A stretch of 38,477 nucleotides of DNA from an uncultured Bacteroides sp. (GTDB lineage Bacteria > Bacteroidota > Bacteroidia > Bacteroidales > Bacteroidaceae): the NCBI GenBank assembly GCA_900553815.1, contig USEY01000032.1, positions 1-38,477 on the forward strand, in the 5' to 3' direction. Shown here one piece after another: positions 1 to 7,770 of this stretch. The notes under the pieces are model-generated. The model was given only the letters and a program-made list of their open reading frames with translations, was not told where the DNA came from and searched no databases. The first letter of the stretch is position 1. Each line of letters opens with the position of its first letter. The translations under genes and the position numbers were made by a program.

Positions 1-392
1 TATACGGAGACGCGGCACGCCACGTCTCTACTAAGATTACCATTTATCCGCGCAATCCGTATCTAAAGAATATCAGTTACTCATCTCATTATACGCCATC
101 CCTCAGCATGGTCATCCCGGCCTTGAGCCGGGAACTAAAACAAAGCGATGGAGTTGACTTAAGTTCCCGCATCAAGTGTGGGATGACGGTCTGATGACCG
201 TCGGCTGCGCGGTAGATGTCCTTTACTGCTCACATAGTCCAGTAACACATATACTCAAAAAGTTACTTTCCTCGTCAACTCGTATCTCGTTAACTTGTCC
301 ACTTAAAAAATCAATCCGTGTTATCCGCGCAATCCGCGTCTAAAAAATGATTCACCACGAAAATATCAATCCAAGATTATGAAGCAGTCAGG
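1..392. repeat. Intergenic region made of short dispersed hairpin repeats
   Basis: No gene is seen here. The first 50 bases hold a hairpin with arms GAGACG (7-12) and CGTCTC (23-28) and a tail that recurs almost unchanged at about 29224-29265. Positions 111-136 and 161-187 are two inverted copies of a unit beginning GTCATCCC, each able to fold on its own; a third copy lies near 9872-9899. Positions 310-350 carry a unit of the type 'atccgcgcaatccgcgtct' that recurs near 4780-4812 and 19480-19556. Confidence 0.7.
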
Positions 393-1397
393 TTACAGCT
401 TATCAATTTCTTCGGCTGTAAGTCCGGTTGCCTGGGCAATGATGTCTATGCTTACGCCCAACTTTTTCAGGTTTCGTGCATTTTCCTGTTTTTCCGTAAT
501 ACGTCCCTGTTGAACCCCTTGTTGAATTCCCTGTTGCAGTCCTTGCTGTATTCCTTTCATCAACATACTTTCATCCCTCGCAATTCCAATCATGATGCTG
601 TCCACTGCCTTATCGTAGGCAATGCGATTGTCTTCGGACAGGTTGGCCACGGCGGCCAGCTGGTTTAGCCGTTGGAATACTTGGTCTTTCAGTTCATCCG
701 GCATTCTGTTCCAGTACATCATATTCTTTAATGTGTAAATTAATTTGTCATATAGTGTCTTGCATTCAGCCAGTTCCTTTTGGAAGAAAGGAAACTGAAG
801 ATATATCTGACGAAAGTGGGCATTGACCACACGACCATTTTCGCGGTCGGCGATAACCGTATCTGTGCGGAATTTGGGTTCCAGACCCTCTTCCTCAAAG
901 TTCATCAGAAAAATACCATATACGGTAGAAAGTTTATATCTGTCGCCATAGTTCTTGCTCTGTTGTCTGCCATAAGCTACTGCTTCCTCTTTGGCTATCT
1001 GACTTCCTTTTTGTCCTTCCAATTTGGCCTGTAATAATTCATTGACGGCTATTGCGTCAGGATTTTCAGTCTGGCGGCTGATGGCGCGGCATACATAGAA
1101 AAGTGTACGGTCCAGAAAATTGCTATGCCAGCGGTTTTGCATTTCCACAATGATATATTCACCTGTTGAGGTGCGGCAATAAAGGTCGTAAACAATACCT
1201 CTGTCCGAGATGTTGTTGGAGCGGTCTTCTTTATCCAGAAATGTTAAGTCTTCAATATGATGTTCCCCAAAAAGGAGTTCATTGAGAAGCGTTATTAACA
1301 AATCCTTACTTGCTTCTTGTCCAAAGATTATCTTGAATCCAATGTCGGTAAACGGATTCACAAAGTGCATCAATGGTTTTCTTGGTATATCCATCAT
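393..1397 (-). CDS. Rpn family recombination-promoting nuclease / PD-(D/E)XK nuclease family transposase
   Basis: This 334-residue protein begins with the family signature FVNPFTDIGFKIIFG (residues 12-26), followed by DLLITLLNELL. A PD-(D/E)XK-type core is visible as D71 and the E85-M-Q87 motif on adjacent strands. The C-terminal part carries a glutamine-rich tandem repeat (GIQQGLQQGIQQGVQQG) ahead of a short helix-turn-helix-like tail (TGLTAEEIDKL). Such proteins are common in Bacteroides, often in many copies; E. coli Rpn relatives are DNA endonucleases that raise RecA-independent recombination. The reading frame extends to a TTG at 1406, but an ATG at 1397 (or 1394) is the more likely start. 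A consensus promoter lies just upstream. The gene stands alone, and any mobile role is inference. Confidence 0.85.
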   Translation of the reverse strand: MMDIPRKPLMHFVNPFTDIGFKIIFGQEASKDLLITLLNELLFGEHHIEDLTFLDKEDRSNNISDRGIVYDLYCRTSTGEYIIVEMQNRWHSNFLDRTLFYVCRAISRQTENPDAIAVNELLQAKLEGQKGSQIAKEEAVAYGRQQSKNYGDRYKLSTVYGIFLMNFEEEGLEPKFRTDTVIADRENGRVVNAHFRQIYLQFPFFQKELAECKTLYDKLIYTLKNMMYWNRMPDELKDQVFQRLNQLAAVANLSEDNRIAYDKAVDSIMIGIARDESMLMKGIQQGLQQGIQQGVQQGRITEKQENARNLKKLGVSIDIIAQATGLTAEEIDKL

Positions 1398-1431
1398 GGT
1401 AGCCAACAGAAGATGATTACTATACTGACTA

Positions 1432-1463
1432 CAAATATAGCATTAATGCGTGACATATTCAAG
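1432..1463 (-). promoter_or_regulatory. Bacteroides-type promoter of the Rpn gene
   Basis: On the minus strand the -7 element TATATTTG (1439-1432) matches TAnnTTTG, and CTTG (1463-1460) lies 20 nt upstream, close to the -33 consensus TTTG. CTTG is part of a small perfect palindrome (CAAGTT, A, AACTTG; 1460-1472) that could be a protein-binding site. Confidence 0.6.
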
Positions 1464-1557
1464 TTAAACTTGAGGATAATATGCAGAGGGCGTTTGAACC
1501 ATACGGATTTCGCTTATTATAGGCGATAGTCACGTTTGGCGAAACGCAGGAACCGGA

Positions 1558-2226
1558 CTATTTTAGTAAAAAATCATATAGTCGGCCGGAAGGGTTCGGT
1601 AAGATTTTTCTGAAATGTGCTGTCAGGCGTTCGTATGATTCCTGTGGGGTACGTTCGGGGTGACATGCTTCTTTTCCGAAGAGGGCTTCCGGGGTTGTGA
1701 GCAAGGACCATCCCCAACCATATTCACGCCCGTGCCGGTCGTGAGGGTAGACAAAGTCTTCGGTCACTATGTAGCCACCCATTTCCAGACGGGTCAGGTA
1801 GGCGTCGAATTTGCTTCGCATTTTGGTTCCCGTAAAGCCGCAAGCAGCACGTAGCTCGCGGGTGATGAGGCTTCCTTCTGCCCTTAAAATGTCAAGAATA
1901 CTTTCTTCGATGCTCCCTTCTGCCGGACGGGGACAGACGCTTCGCCGGTAGTTGCAAAAGTCGGGCCACCACTCGCGGCTGATGAATGCGGCTTTGCGGT
2001 CGAAAAACTTGCCGTATGCGCAACCGCTTTCCTGCAGGATGGCCCCCTTCCACTTCCAGAGCGGCCATTCCCATCCGCCTTCGGCCAGCGGGGTGTATTG
2101 GCAGTCTTCATCCACACACTCTTCGGCCGACCATCCCGGGATTCCCATTGGCAGTAAGGGAAGAAAACCTATCTCGTTGATATAATCAATCAACTCCGGG
2201 CATGAGTGTAAAAGTTCTTTTTTCAT
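1558..2226 (-). CDS. AlkZ-related winged-helix protein
   Basis: The 222-residue product resembles a compact Bacteroides family related to AlkZ/YcaQ DNA glycosylases. It is rich in Trp and aromatic residues in the first half (EGGWEWPLWKWKG; YGKFFDRKAAFISREWWPDF). The central part looks like a winged helix (ESILDILRAEGSLITRELRAACG, then a basic stretch). The C-terminus reads DRHGREYGWGWSLLTTPEALF. Known AlkZ proteins unhook DNA crosslinks using tandem winged helices and a QxQ or QxD motif; this protein is roughly half the usual length and I do not see that motif, so activity is uncertain. The frame stays open to 2313, but the ATG at 2226 is preceded by GGAGG at a good distance and is the supported start. 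It is monocistronic. The family call comes from overall resemblance. Confidence 0.6.
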   Translation of the reverse strand: MKKELLHSCPELIDYINEIGFLPLLPMGIPGWSAEECVDEDCQYTPLAEGGWEWPLWKWKGAILQESGCAYGKFFDRKAAFISREWWPDFCNYRRSVCPRPAEGSIEESILDILRAEGSLITRELRAACGFTGTKMRSKFDAYLTRLEMGGYIVTEDFVYPHDRHGREYGWGWSLLTTPEALFGKEACHPERTPQESYERLTAHFRKILPNPSGRLYDFLLK

Positions 2227-3017
2227 CTGTCGGTTCCTCCATTTATTTTTTTTCTGACGGCTGAAAATGATTTTCGTAACGGGAGGGAAATTTCCCTGAT
2301 TGTATTGCCTCATGAAAACGGCTTGCTGGTCTTGACGTGCGAATACTTGTTAGCAGAGCATTGTTCAAGGCTGCCGTATCATGCGCATTTTTCAGCTGAA
2401 TACTTATCAAAAGTAGATGTTTTATTTCAACTTTCATAATTTACGGGGTAAAATGAGTTAAGAGCCTGTTTAAATTTTGCAAGCTCAACTTTCAGTTAAC
2501 AAGTTGGCAAGAAAATAAGTTGACAAGAATTCTTGGGTAATTTAGTGTGTAATAGCAGGTATTTGACCTTGTCAGTTTGTCTCTGAAGTCTTGTGGGTTG
2601 ACACGGGTTGATAATACCTTACTGCTTCAGAAATTTTTATTAAAATATGGCTGTAATTGGCCCGTTTTTATTATCTTTGCTTACGGAAAAAACATGGATA
2701 AACGGTTGTGAAGTTTTTGAGCATCTTGACTGATTTCTTGCAGTAATGATGGCGCTTAAAGGCTTGTAAACCAATAATTCATTCAAGTTTCGGTTTTACC
2801 GAAACTTGAAGGAGTTAAAGGAGTTAAAAGGAGTTATCGCCCACCAAGGTGGGCTTAGAAGTTAAAGGCCAATAGACCTGTTACTGCCAATTTTTTCTTT
2901 TGCAAGACTATCGGCTTTAACTTCTAACAGAGCAAAGCGAAGTGATAACTTCTATAACTTCTTAACTTCCAATGAAATATCAAATCAGAAACTTAAGTAA
3001 TTCACTTACTTGTCTAT
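2227..3017. other. Long intergenic region with a candidate promoter and a palindromic repeat
   Basis: No convincing gene is present. A minus-strand CAAAAGTA complement (2408-2415, reading TACTTTTG) could be the -7 element of the AlkZ-related gene. A plus-strand TATCTTTG (2672-2679) fits the -7 consensus and could drive the gene at 3018 with a leader of about 340 nt. That leader would contain the palindromic repeat at 2782-3000. Confidence 0.5.
2782..3000 (+). repeat. Dispersed long palindromic repeat, copy A
   Basis: The element opens with a 13-bp perfect hairpin (TTCAAGTTTCGGT, 2782-2794, pairing with 2798-2810). It continues with 'ggagttaaaaggagttatc', then a hairpin with arms GCCCACC and GGTGGGC, a loop region, and a right half that is an imperfect reverse complement of the left half. 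It ends at 'cagaaacttaag'. A nearly identical copy lies in inverted orientation at 27108-27345. Related or partial copies are at 4647-4713, 4818-4877, 9724-9803, 10017-10210, 12911-13086 and 23752-23930. Confidence 0.85.
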
Positions 3018-3599
3018 ATGAATATATATAAACCGGAAATAGCAGAACTGTTGATACAGGTAGAGAACAGGTATCAGAGGCCGCTGCATACTTCGACAGA
3101 CTTTGATGAATTTTCCCTTTATTTGAAACAGCAGGTGAATGATGTGGTGTCGACTTCCACCTTGAAACGTTTGTGGGGGTATGTGAATGATTCGCATTTG
3201 CCGCGTATGCGCACGTTGGATATACTGTCGCGTTATGTGGGGCATACGAACTTCAAGCAGTTCTGTAACTGGCTGAAGACAAGTAATGTGTATAATTCCT
3301 CGTTTTTCTCTGCCTACCAGGTCTTGACGAAGGATCTGGGGCCGGGGACGGAGCTGGAAATAGGATGGTCACCCAACCGCTATTTGCGTTTGCGCTATGA
3401 GGGTAATGACTTGTTTGAGGTGAAGGAGTCGCACCAGTCCAAGTTGTTGGTAGGAGACCGTTTTGAAGTCGTTTCATTCATGATGGGGCAACCGCTTTTC
3501 CTGCCTTATGTGTGGCGCAGCGGCGAGAGGCTTTCGTCTTTTCTGGCGGGGCGCAATGGTGGGTTGACTTTATTAAACACGTTGTCAGATGCCAGATAA
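3018..3599 (+). CDS. Conserved Bacteroides protein of unknown function, partner of the Ser/Thr kinase
   Basis: The product is 193 residues with no signal peptide or membrane segment. Residues 1-90 are helical and include STSTLKRLWGYV followed by LPRMRTLDILSRYVG, which looks like a helix-turn-helix or small helical interaction module. Residues 105-185 look beta-rich (ELEIGWSPNRYLRLRYEGND, then FEVKESHQSKLLVGDRFEV). I recognise the layout as a conserved Bacteroides unknown but cannot name a function. The gene overlaps the kinase start by 11 bp, so the two are translationally coupled and probably act together, for example as kinase target or regulator. That role is inference. Confidence 0.75.
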   Translation: MNIYKPEIAELLIQVENRYQRPLHTSTDFDEFSLYLKQQVNDVVSTSTLKRLWGYVNDSHLPRMRTLDILSRYVGHTNFKQFCNWLKTSNVYNSSFFSAYQVLTKDLGPGTELEIGWSPNRYLRLRYEGNDLFEVKESHQSKLLVGDRFEVVSFMMGQPLFLPYVWRSGERLSSFLAGRNGGLTLLNTLSDAR

Positions 3600-4632
3600 T
3601 ACGATTTCGTCAGGATTCATAGACGCTGATTATCAGACAGGAGAGCAGAGCTTCTCCAATTTGTGTGAGATATATGTCTCTGCTTCCGGGTTTGAGCGTT
3701 TGTTCCGTTGTCAGCGGTATAACAGGTTGCACATACTGAAGGCGCTGAAGCCGGAATATGTGGGCAATGCCTTTTACGAGCAGGCATTGCGCAAGGAGTT
3801 TGATATAGGTTATCAGCTGGAGCATCCGTATGTGTGCAGGGTCATGGGCTGGGAGACGCTGCCGCAGCTGGGGCATTGCATCGTCATGGAGTATATTGAC
3901 GGGATGACCCTGCGGGAGGTGATGAAACGCGGGTTGCTGACACCGGTGCTTGCCCGAAAGTTTGTGGCGGAACTATGCAGCGCACTGGGCTATCTGCACG
4001 GGAAGCAGATTGTGCACCGCGACTTGAAGCCGGAAAATGTGCTGGTGACGCATAATGGCCATAACATAAAGCTGATAGATTTCGGCTTGTCGGACTGTGA
4101 CAACTACGATGCTTTGAAGATTCCGGCGGGTACGCGTTATTACATTGCACCGGAGGCATTGAAGGTGGGGCAGCCGCTGGACTTGCGTGCAGATATTTAT
4201 TCGCTGGGTATCATGATGGGAGAGATGGCTGAGCTGCTGAAGGATAGCAGGCTGGCGGCCGTTTCGAGACGGTGCACACGCAGGAAACCGGAGGAACGGT
4301 ATGCGTCGGCACAGGAGGTGGTGAGAGCCTTGGAAAAGAAAGATGCTCCGACTCCTGTCTATCGCTGGGTAGCGATGGCTGCTGTGGCATTGCTGGCTTT
4401 TACGCTGGTCTACATGGTTTATGACGGGCGCAGCGGGGCGTCGTATTTGCTACCTGTCTATGGCAATTACTCGCTGTCGGAATCGGACTGGCCCTATTGG
4501 GAGACAGCGACGGAGGCAGATTCTGTGTCTGCCGTAAAGCGGCAACAGGTTCTTGACAAAGAGTTTCCTTTGCCGGCGCAGAAGGAGTCGCCTGATTATA
4601 AAAGATACCAGGTACTGGAGCTAGGTAAATAG
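3589..4632 (+). CDS. Eukaryotic-like serine/threonine protein kinase with one transmembrane helix
   Basis: The 347-residue protein has a Hanks-type kinase domain at about residues 25-250. The beta-3 lysine is probably K51 (HILKALK). The catalytic loop reads HRDLKPEN with H143, D145, K147 and N150. The metal-binding DFG is at D164, and an APE motif follows (IAPEALK). The glycine-rich loop is poorly defined. A hydrophobic helix at about 258-278 (YRWVAMAAVALLAF...) is followed by about 70 residues, presumably periplasmic, without a recognisable PASTA or WD domain. Such kinases phosphorylate Ser/Thr on cytoplasmic partners; the 11-bp overlap with the preceding gene makes that protein the first candidate. 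The adjacent operon at 5134-9587 converges on it. Confidence 0.93.
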   Translation: MPDNTISSGFIDADYQTGEQSFSNLCEIYVSASGFERLFRCQRYNRLHILKALKPEYVGNAFYEQALRKEFDIGYQLEHPYVCRVMGWETLPQLGHCIVMEYIDGMTLREVMKRGLLTPVLARKFVAELCSALGYLHGKQIVHRDLKPENVLVTHNGHNIKLIDFGLSDCDNYDALKIPAGTRYYIAPEALKVGQPLDLRADIYSLGIMMGEMAELLKDSRLAAVSRRCTRRKPEERYASAQEVVRALEKKDAPTPVYRWVAMAAVALLAFTLVYMVYDGRSGASYLLPVYGNYSLSESDWPYWETATEADSVSAVKRQQVLDKEFPLPAQKESPDYKRYQVLELGK

Positions 4633-4646
4633 GCGAAGCTAATTTT

Positions 4647-4877
4647 GAAGGAGTTAAAGAAGTTAAAAAGGAGTTATCGCCCACCAAGGTGGGCTTAGGC
4701 GTTAAAGGCCAATTGTTTAGTGATGAGCGGTAAGCGGTTAGTGGTCAGTAATCCCCGTCAACTCATCAACTTAAAAAAATAAATCCGCTTCATCCGTGCA
4801 ATCCGCGTCTAGAGAGTCTGAAGTTAAAGGAGTTAGAGAAGTTAGCGTTCGCGGAGCGAACTAGAAGTTAAAGCCAA
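4647..4877. repeat. Two partial palindromic repeat copies and an 'aatccgcgtct' unit
   Basis: Positions 4647-4713 repeat the left half of the 2782-3000 element, including the GCCCACC/GGTGGGC hairpin, immediately after the kinase stop. Positions 4780-4812 hold the 'atccgtgcaatccgcgtct' unit. Positions 4818-4877 hold a shorter copy in which the central hairpin is replaced by GTTCGC/GCGAAC. The region lies between two convergent genes and could serve as a transcription stop. Confidence 0.7.
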
Positions 4878-4975
4878 TACAATGCGAATCAATAATGGCA
4901 CACAGATGACACAGATGGGACGGATAAACGCGGATATATTTTAATGCTACTACCGCCCGGATAGTCACCCCGCAC

Positions 4976-5100
4976 TCACCACTTATCACTCAACTCTCCC
5001 CTCTCCCCTCTCAACCCTCCCCTCTCAAAGCTCTCCACTTTCAACTCTCCACTTTCAACTCTCCACTCTGAAAGCTCTCCACTCTCAACTCTCCACTAAC
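4976..5100. repeat. Pyrimidine-rich degenerate tandem repeat
   Basis: The plus strand is built of degenerate units such as 'ctctcccctctc' and 'caactctccactt'. Equivalent purine-strand arrays occur at 26973-27058 and 28811-29032. No gene is present. Confidence 0.75.
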
Positions 5101-5133
5101 TTTAATACTTTGCAACTCCGAAACCTCAATATC

Positions 5134-6768
5134 TTATTCTTCTACAATGTGCTTGAATTTTCCCCAGGTTTTATGGGTGGAGTAGATGCCCTTATGATTG
5201 GCAGGTACGTGCAGGGTACATGTTTCAAACAGGTGCTCGGCACCGGAGAATGTTTCTGCTACACATACCGGAGGAAACTCGGTGGCCTTGATATACAGGT
5301 GATTGAGTGCCAGGCATTGGTCAAAACAATATGCGGAGATATAGTTGATGTTACTGCCCAGCGTGACGGAGGTGAGCTGGCTGCACTGCTGGAAGCATCC
5401 TTCAGGGATGATTTCTACCTTGTCGGGTATAGTGATGCTCTGTATGGATGAGGCGGTAAAGGCTTCCCGGCCGATGCTGGTGGTTGCGGGAGAGAGCAGG
5501 ATCGTTGTGGCACGGCAATGGCGGAAGGCATAGGCCTCAATGGTCGTGACGCTTGCAGGCAGTTGGAACTCCTGCGTGGTCTTGTTTTCAGGGAACCAGT
5601 ATACGGAGGTGATGTCCTTATTGTAGAGCACTCCATCGGAGTAGGTAAAACAGGGGTTTCCGGCAGGCACTGTTATTTCCGTCAGGCTGGTGCAACCCTC
5701 GGAAGGACTTATCTGCCGGGCGGCAGGCGAGATATGAAGTTGGGTCAGGCCGCTACAGTTCTCAAACGCGTTTTCTTCGATGATTTCCGTGTTGGCGGGT
5801 ACTGTCAGCTTCTTTAATTTCTTGCAGTAGGAAAACATGCCTTGGCTGATGGTGTTGTCGGTGGTATAGCGGTTGCCGTCGTAGCTTATTCCGCCGGATA
5901 CGATGGATGCGTCGTTCAGGTTGATATTTTCCAATATGCCGGGAGTCTGGTCGCCGTTGATATCGATGCCCATCATGTCGCGCAGGTAGCGGATGTCTGT
6001 TCCATTGAGCGGTCCAACCATGTTCAGGTTGGCAAACAGGTATTTCTCTTCCTGGCTGATGGCTTCGCTCAGGGTTCCTGCCTGAGTGAGGACGACGGCT
6101 TCTTCGGTGTGAAACAGGTAGGCTTCGCTTCGTGTTTCACCGATGGAATTGGCGGCATAGGCCTGAATATGGTAGTCCGCATCCATTTGGAGGCCATAGA
6201 TGCGTCCTTTTAAGCGGTTGCCTTGCGGGTTCAGTTCTATTTTCTGTTCGTTGGCATCGCCCTGCTTGCGGTAGTAGAAACCGGTAGAAAGGATGTCTTC
6301 GCCGCCATTGTTCAGGATTTCATATTCCAGCGTGATGCTGACCGGTCCTTGGTTCAGCATGCTGACCGGGCTGATGGTGGGTGGGGTGTTGGGCTGCGTT
6401 TCGAAGGTCATGACCTCGCTTTGTATCATGCTGTATTTGTTGCCAGCCTCCAGGCAATAGTAGTAAAGGGTGCCGGGCTGCAGGCCGGTGAGGTGGGCGG
6501 ATATTTCCTGGCCGGGGGTTATGCTGATGTATTGCTGCATGTCGGAGCCGGTGCCGTAGCGGAACTGTATCCGGTTGACGGAGTTTTGTCTGTTCTGCTC
6601 AATCTGTCCCGACAGGTCGGCGCTTGTGCGTGTGATGTTGGTAGCTTCCTCTACGTGTACCACCGGTGGCAGGTTCGTGGGATTTTCTTCGTGGCTGCAT
6701 GATGCAAGGAACACCAGCAGTAAAAGCATGCAGTGTAGTGTAAAATAAGTATGGGGATGTCTTTTCAT
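5134..6768 (-). CDS. Surface lipoprotein with fibronectin-like and BspA-type leucine-rich repeats
   Basis: The 544-residue protein has a lipoprotein signal peptide ending in LASC (Cys24), followed by SHEEN, which suits Bacteroides export to the cell surface. Residues about 40-225 form two fibronectin III-like segments (TRTSADLSGQI; GLQPGTLYYYCLEAGN; GLQMDADYHIQAYAANSIGE). Residues about 310-535 are BspA-like (LRR_5) repeats with the typical pattern of 'ITIPDKVEIIPEGCFQQCSQLTSV'-like units, here broken by degenerate repeats. BspA-type repeats mediate adhesion in oral and gut Bacteroidota. It is the last gene of an operon with the genes at 6787 and 7767, with an 18-bp gap upstream. The precise ligand is unknown. 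Confidence 0.88.
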   Translation of the reverse strand: MKRHPHTYFTLHCMLLLLVFLASCSHEENPTNLPPVVHVEEATNITRTSADLSGQIEQNRQNSVNRIQFRYGTGSDMQQYISITPGQEISAHLTGLQPGTLYYYCLEAGNKYSMIQSEVMTFETQPNTPPTISPVSMLNQGPVSITLEYEILNNGGEDILSTGFYYRKQGDANEQKIELNPQGNRLKGRIYGLQMDADYHIQAYAANSIGETRSEAYLFHTEEAVVLTQAGTLSEAISQEEKYLFANLNMVGPLNGTDIRYLRDMMGIDINGDQTPGILENINLNDASIVSGGISYDGNRYTTDNTISQGMFSYCKKLKKLTVPANTEIIEENAFENCSGLTQLHISPAARQISPSEGCTSLTEITVPAGNPCFTYSDGVLYNKDITSVYWFPENKTTQEFQLPASVTTIEAYAFRHCRATTILLSPATTSIGREAFTASSIQSITIPDKVEIIPEGCFQQCSQLTSVTLGSNINYISAYCFDQCLALNHLYIKATEFPPVCVAETFSGAEHLFETCTLHVPANHKGIYSTHKTWGKFKHIVEE

Positions 6769-6786
6769 CTTGTTTGCTGTTGCTGT

Positions 6787-7770
6787 TTAGAAGTGAATAC
6801 CAATACCGAGCATGGCTTCCCAGTAGCGTGCCTGGATGCTCATTACTCCGGCCGACACGGCCATGCGGCGAAAGCGGTAAAGCCAGCCGGCTTCCAGGCA
6901 GATGCCCCGGTAGGAATAGTCCTTGTTTCGCAGAAGGGCGCCATCGTACTGCTCCCACGCCACATCCCGGCGGCCATAACCCACTCCTTCGTATAAGCAC
7001 AGATTACCTGTGAGCCGGTGGATGCCTCCGGCTACCAGTGCCCAGCGTCCGTTTTCGGTGTGTCCGGTATAATAGGGGATTTCATCGGCACCGTCGGGCA
7101 GTCCGTTTTTGTCGCATACTCCTTCGGTCTGTGGCATGGGATGAAAATCTTTCTGCGCAAGCAGGTAGGCACCGTGGCGCCTCATGAGGGCAAGGCGCAA
7201 GCCGATGGAGGGACCGTCGGCATGCAGTCCGACGTTGAGCAGCATGAGCCGTTTCCAAGGTTCGCGCGGCCTGCGGGGGCGCGGAGCAGGCGCGAGGGGC
7301 AGGGGACCGGCCAGAAACAGGGTCGTGTCGGGGAGGAGGGGCTGCTGCAACGGTGGCATGACTATGGGATGGCGATAGCCTACCGGCTGGTCGAGGAAAA
7401 GCTCGTAGGTCATGCGTGACTCCAGCGGGGTGGGGAAGCGGTAATCGCGCATGACTCCCCACAGGGGATGCTTGATGGTTATCATGATGCTGCCTTTGGG
7501 CAGGTATATCCAGATTTCTCCTACATCGTTCTTGCGCTTTACGATTCCCAGAGGGGAGGAGAAGACAAAATCCTTGTCGCCCACGACCTTCAACAAGGCA
7601 CAGGCTTCGTCATTGAGGTCGCGGATGGGCTCGATATAGGCTGTGATGTCGTTGGGTATCATTCGGAAATGGCGTACGGTAAAATCCTGTGCGCTGCTTT
7701 CCGCTGTTGTGAAAAGGAGTGACAGGATGAGACCCAGGCAGGACAATATGTGAGGAAAGGCGTGCTTCAT
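6787..7770 (-). CDS. Exported protein of unknown function, possibly an outer-membrane barrel
   Basis: The 327-residue product starts with a cleavable signal peptide (cleavage likely after ESSAQ). Residues 30-140 look like a beta-rich domain (VGEIWIYLPKGSIMITIKHPLWG). A Pro/Arg-rich linker follows at about 150-175 (PLAPAPRPRRPREPW). The rest has alternating hydrophobic strands ending in an aromatic residue (MLGIGIHF), as in outer-membrane barrels. I do not recognise a family. Its ATG overlaps the stop of the upstream WG-repeat gene (ATGA), so the two are coupled, and the downstream LRR lipoprotein begins 18 bp later. A shared envelope function of the three is inference. Confidence 0.7.
   Translation of the reverse strand: MKHAFPHILSCLGLILSLLFTTAESSAQDFTVRHFRMIPNDITAYIEPIRDLNDEACALLKVVGDKDFVFSSPLGIVKRKNDVGEIWIYLPKGSIMITIKHPLWGVMRDYRFPTPLESRMTYELFLDQPVGYRHPIVMPPLQQPLLPDTTLFLAGPLPLAPAPRPRRPREPWKRLMLLNVGLHADGPSIGLRLALMRRHGAYLLAQKDFHPMPQTEGVCDKNGLPDGADEIPYYTGHTENGRWALVAGGIHRLTGNLCLYEGVGYGRRDVAWEQYDGALLRNKDYSYRGICLEAGWLYRFRRMAVSAGVMSIQARYWEAMLGIGIHF

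Noticed and set aside
2243..2437. 64-codon minus-strand frame upstream of the AlkZ-related gene
   Set aside because: The composition looks non-coding, and it contains a possible -7 element and the ribosome site of the next gene.
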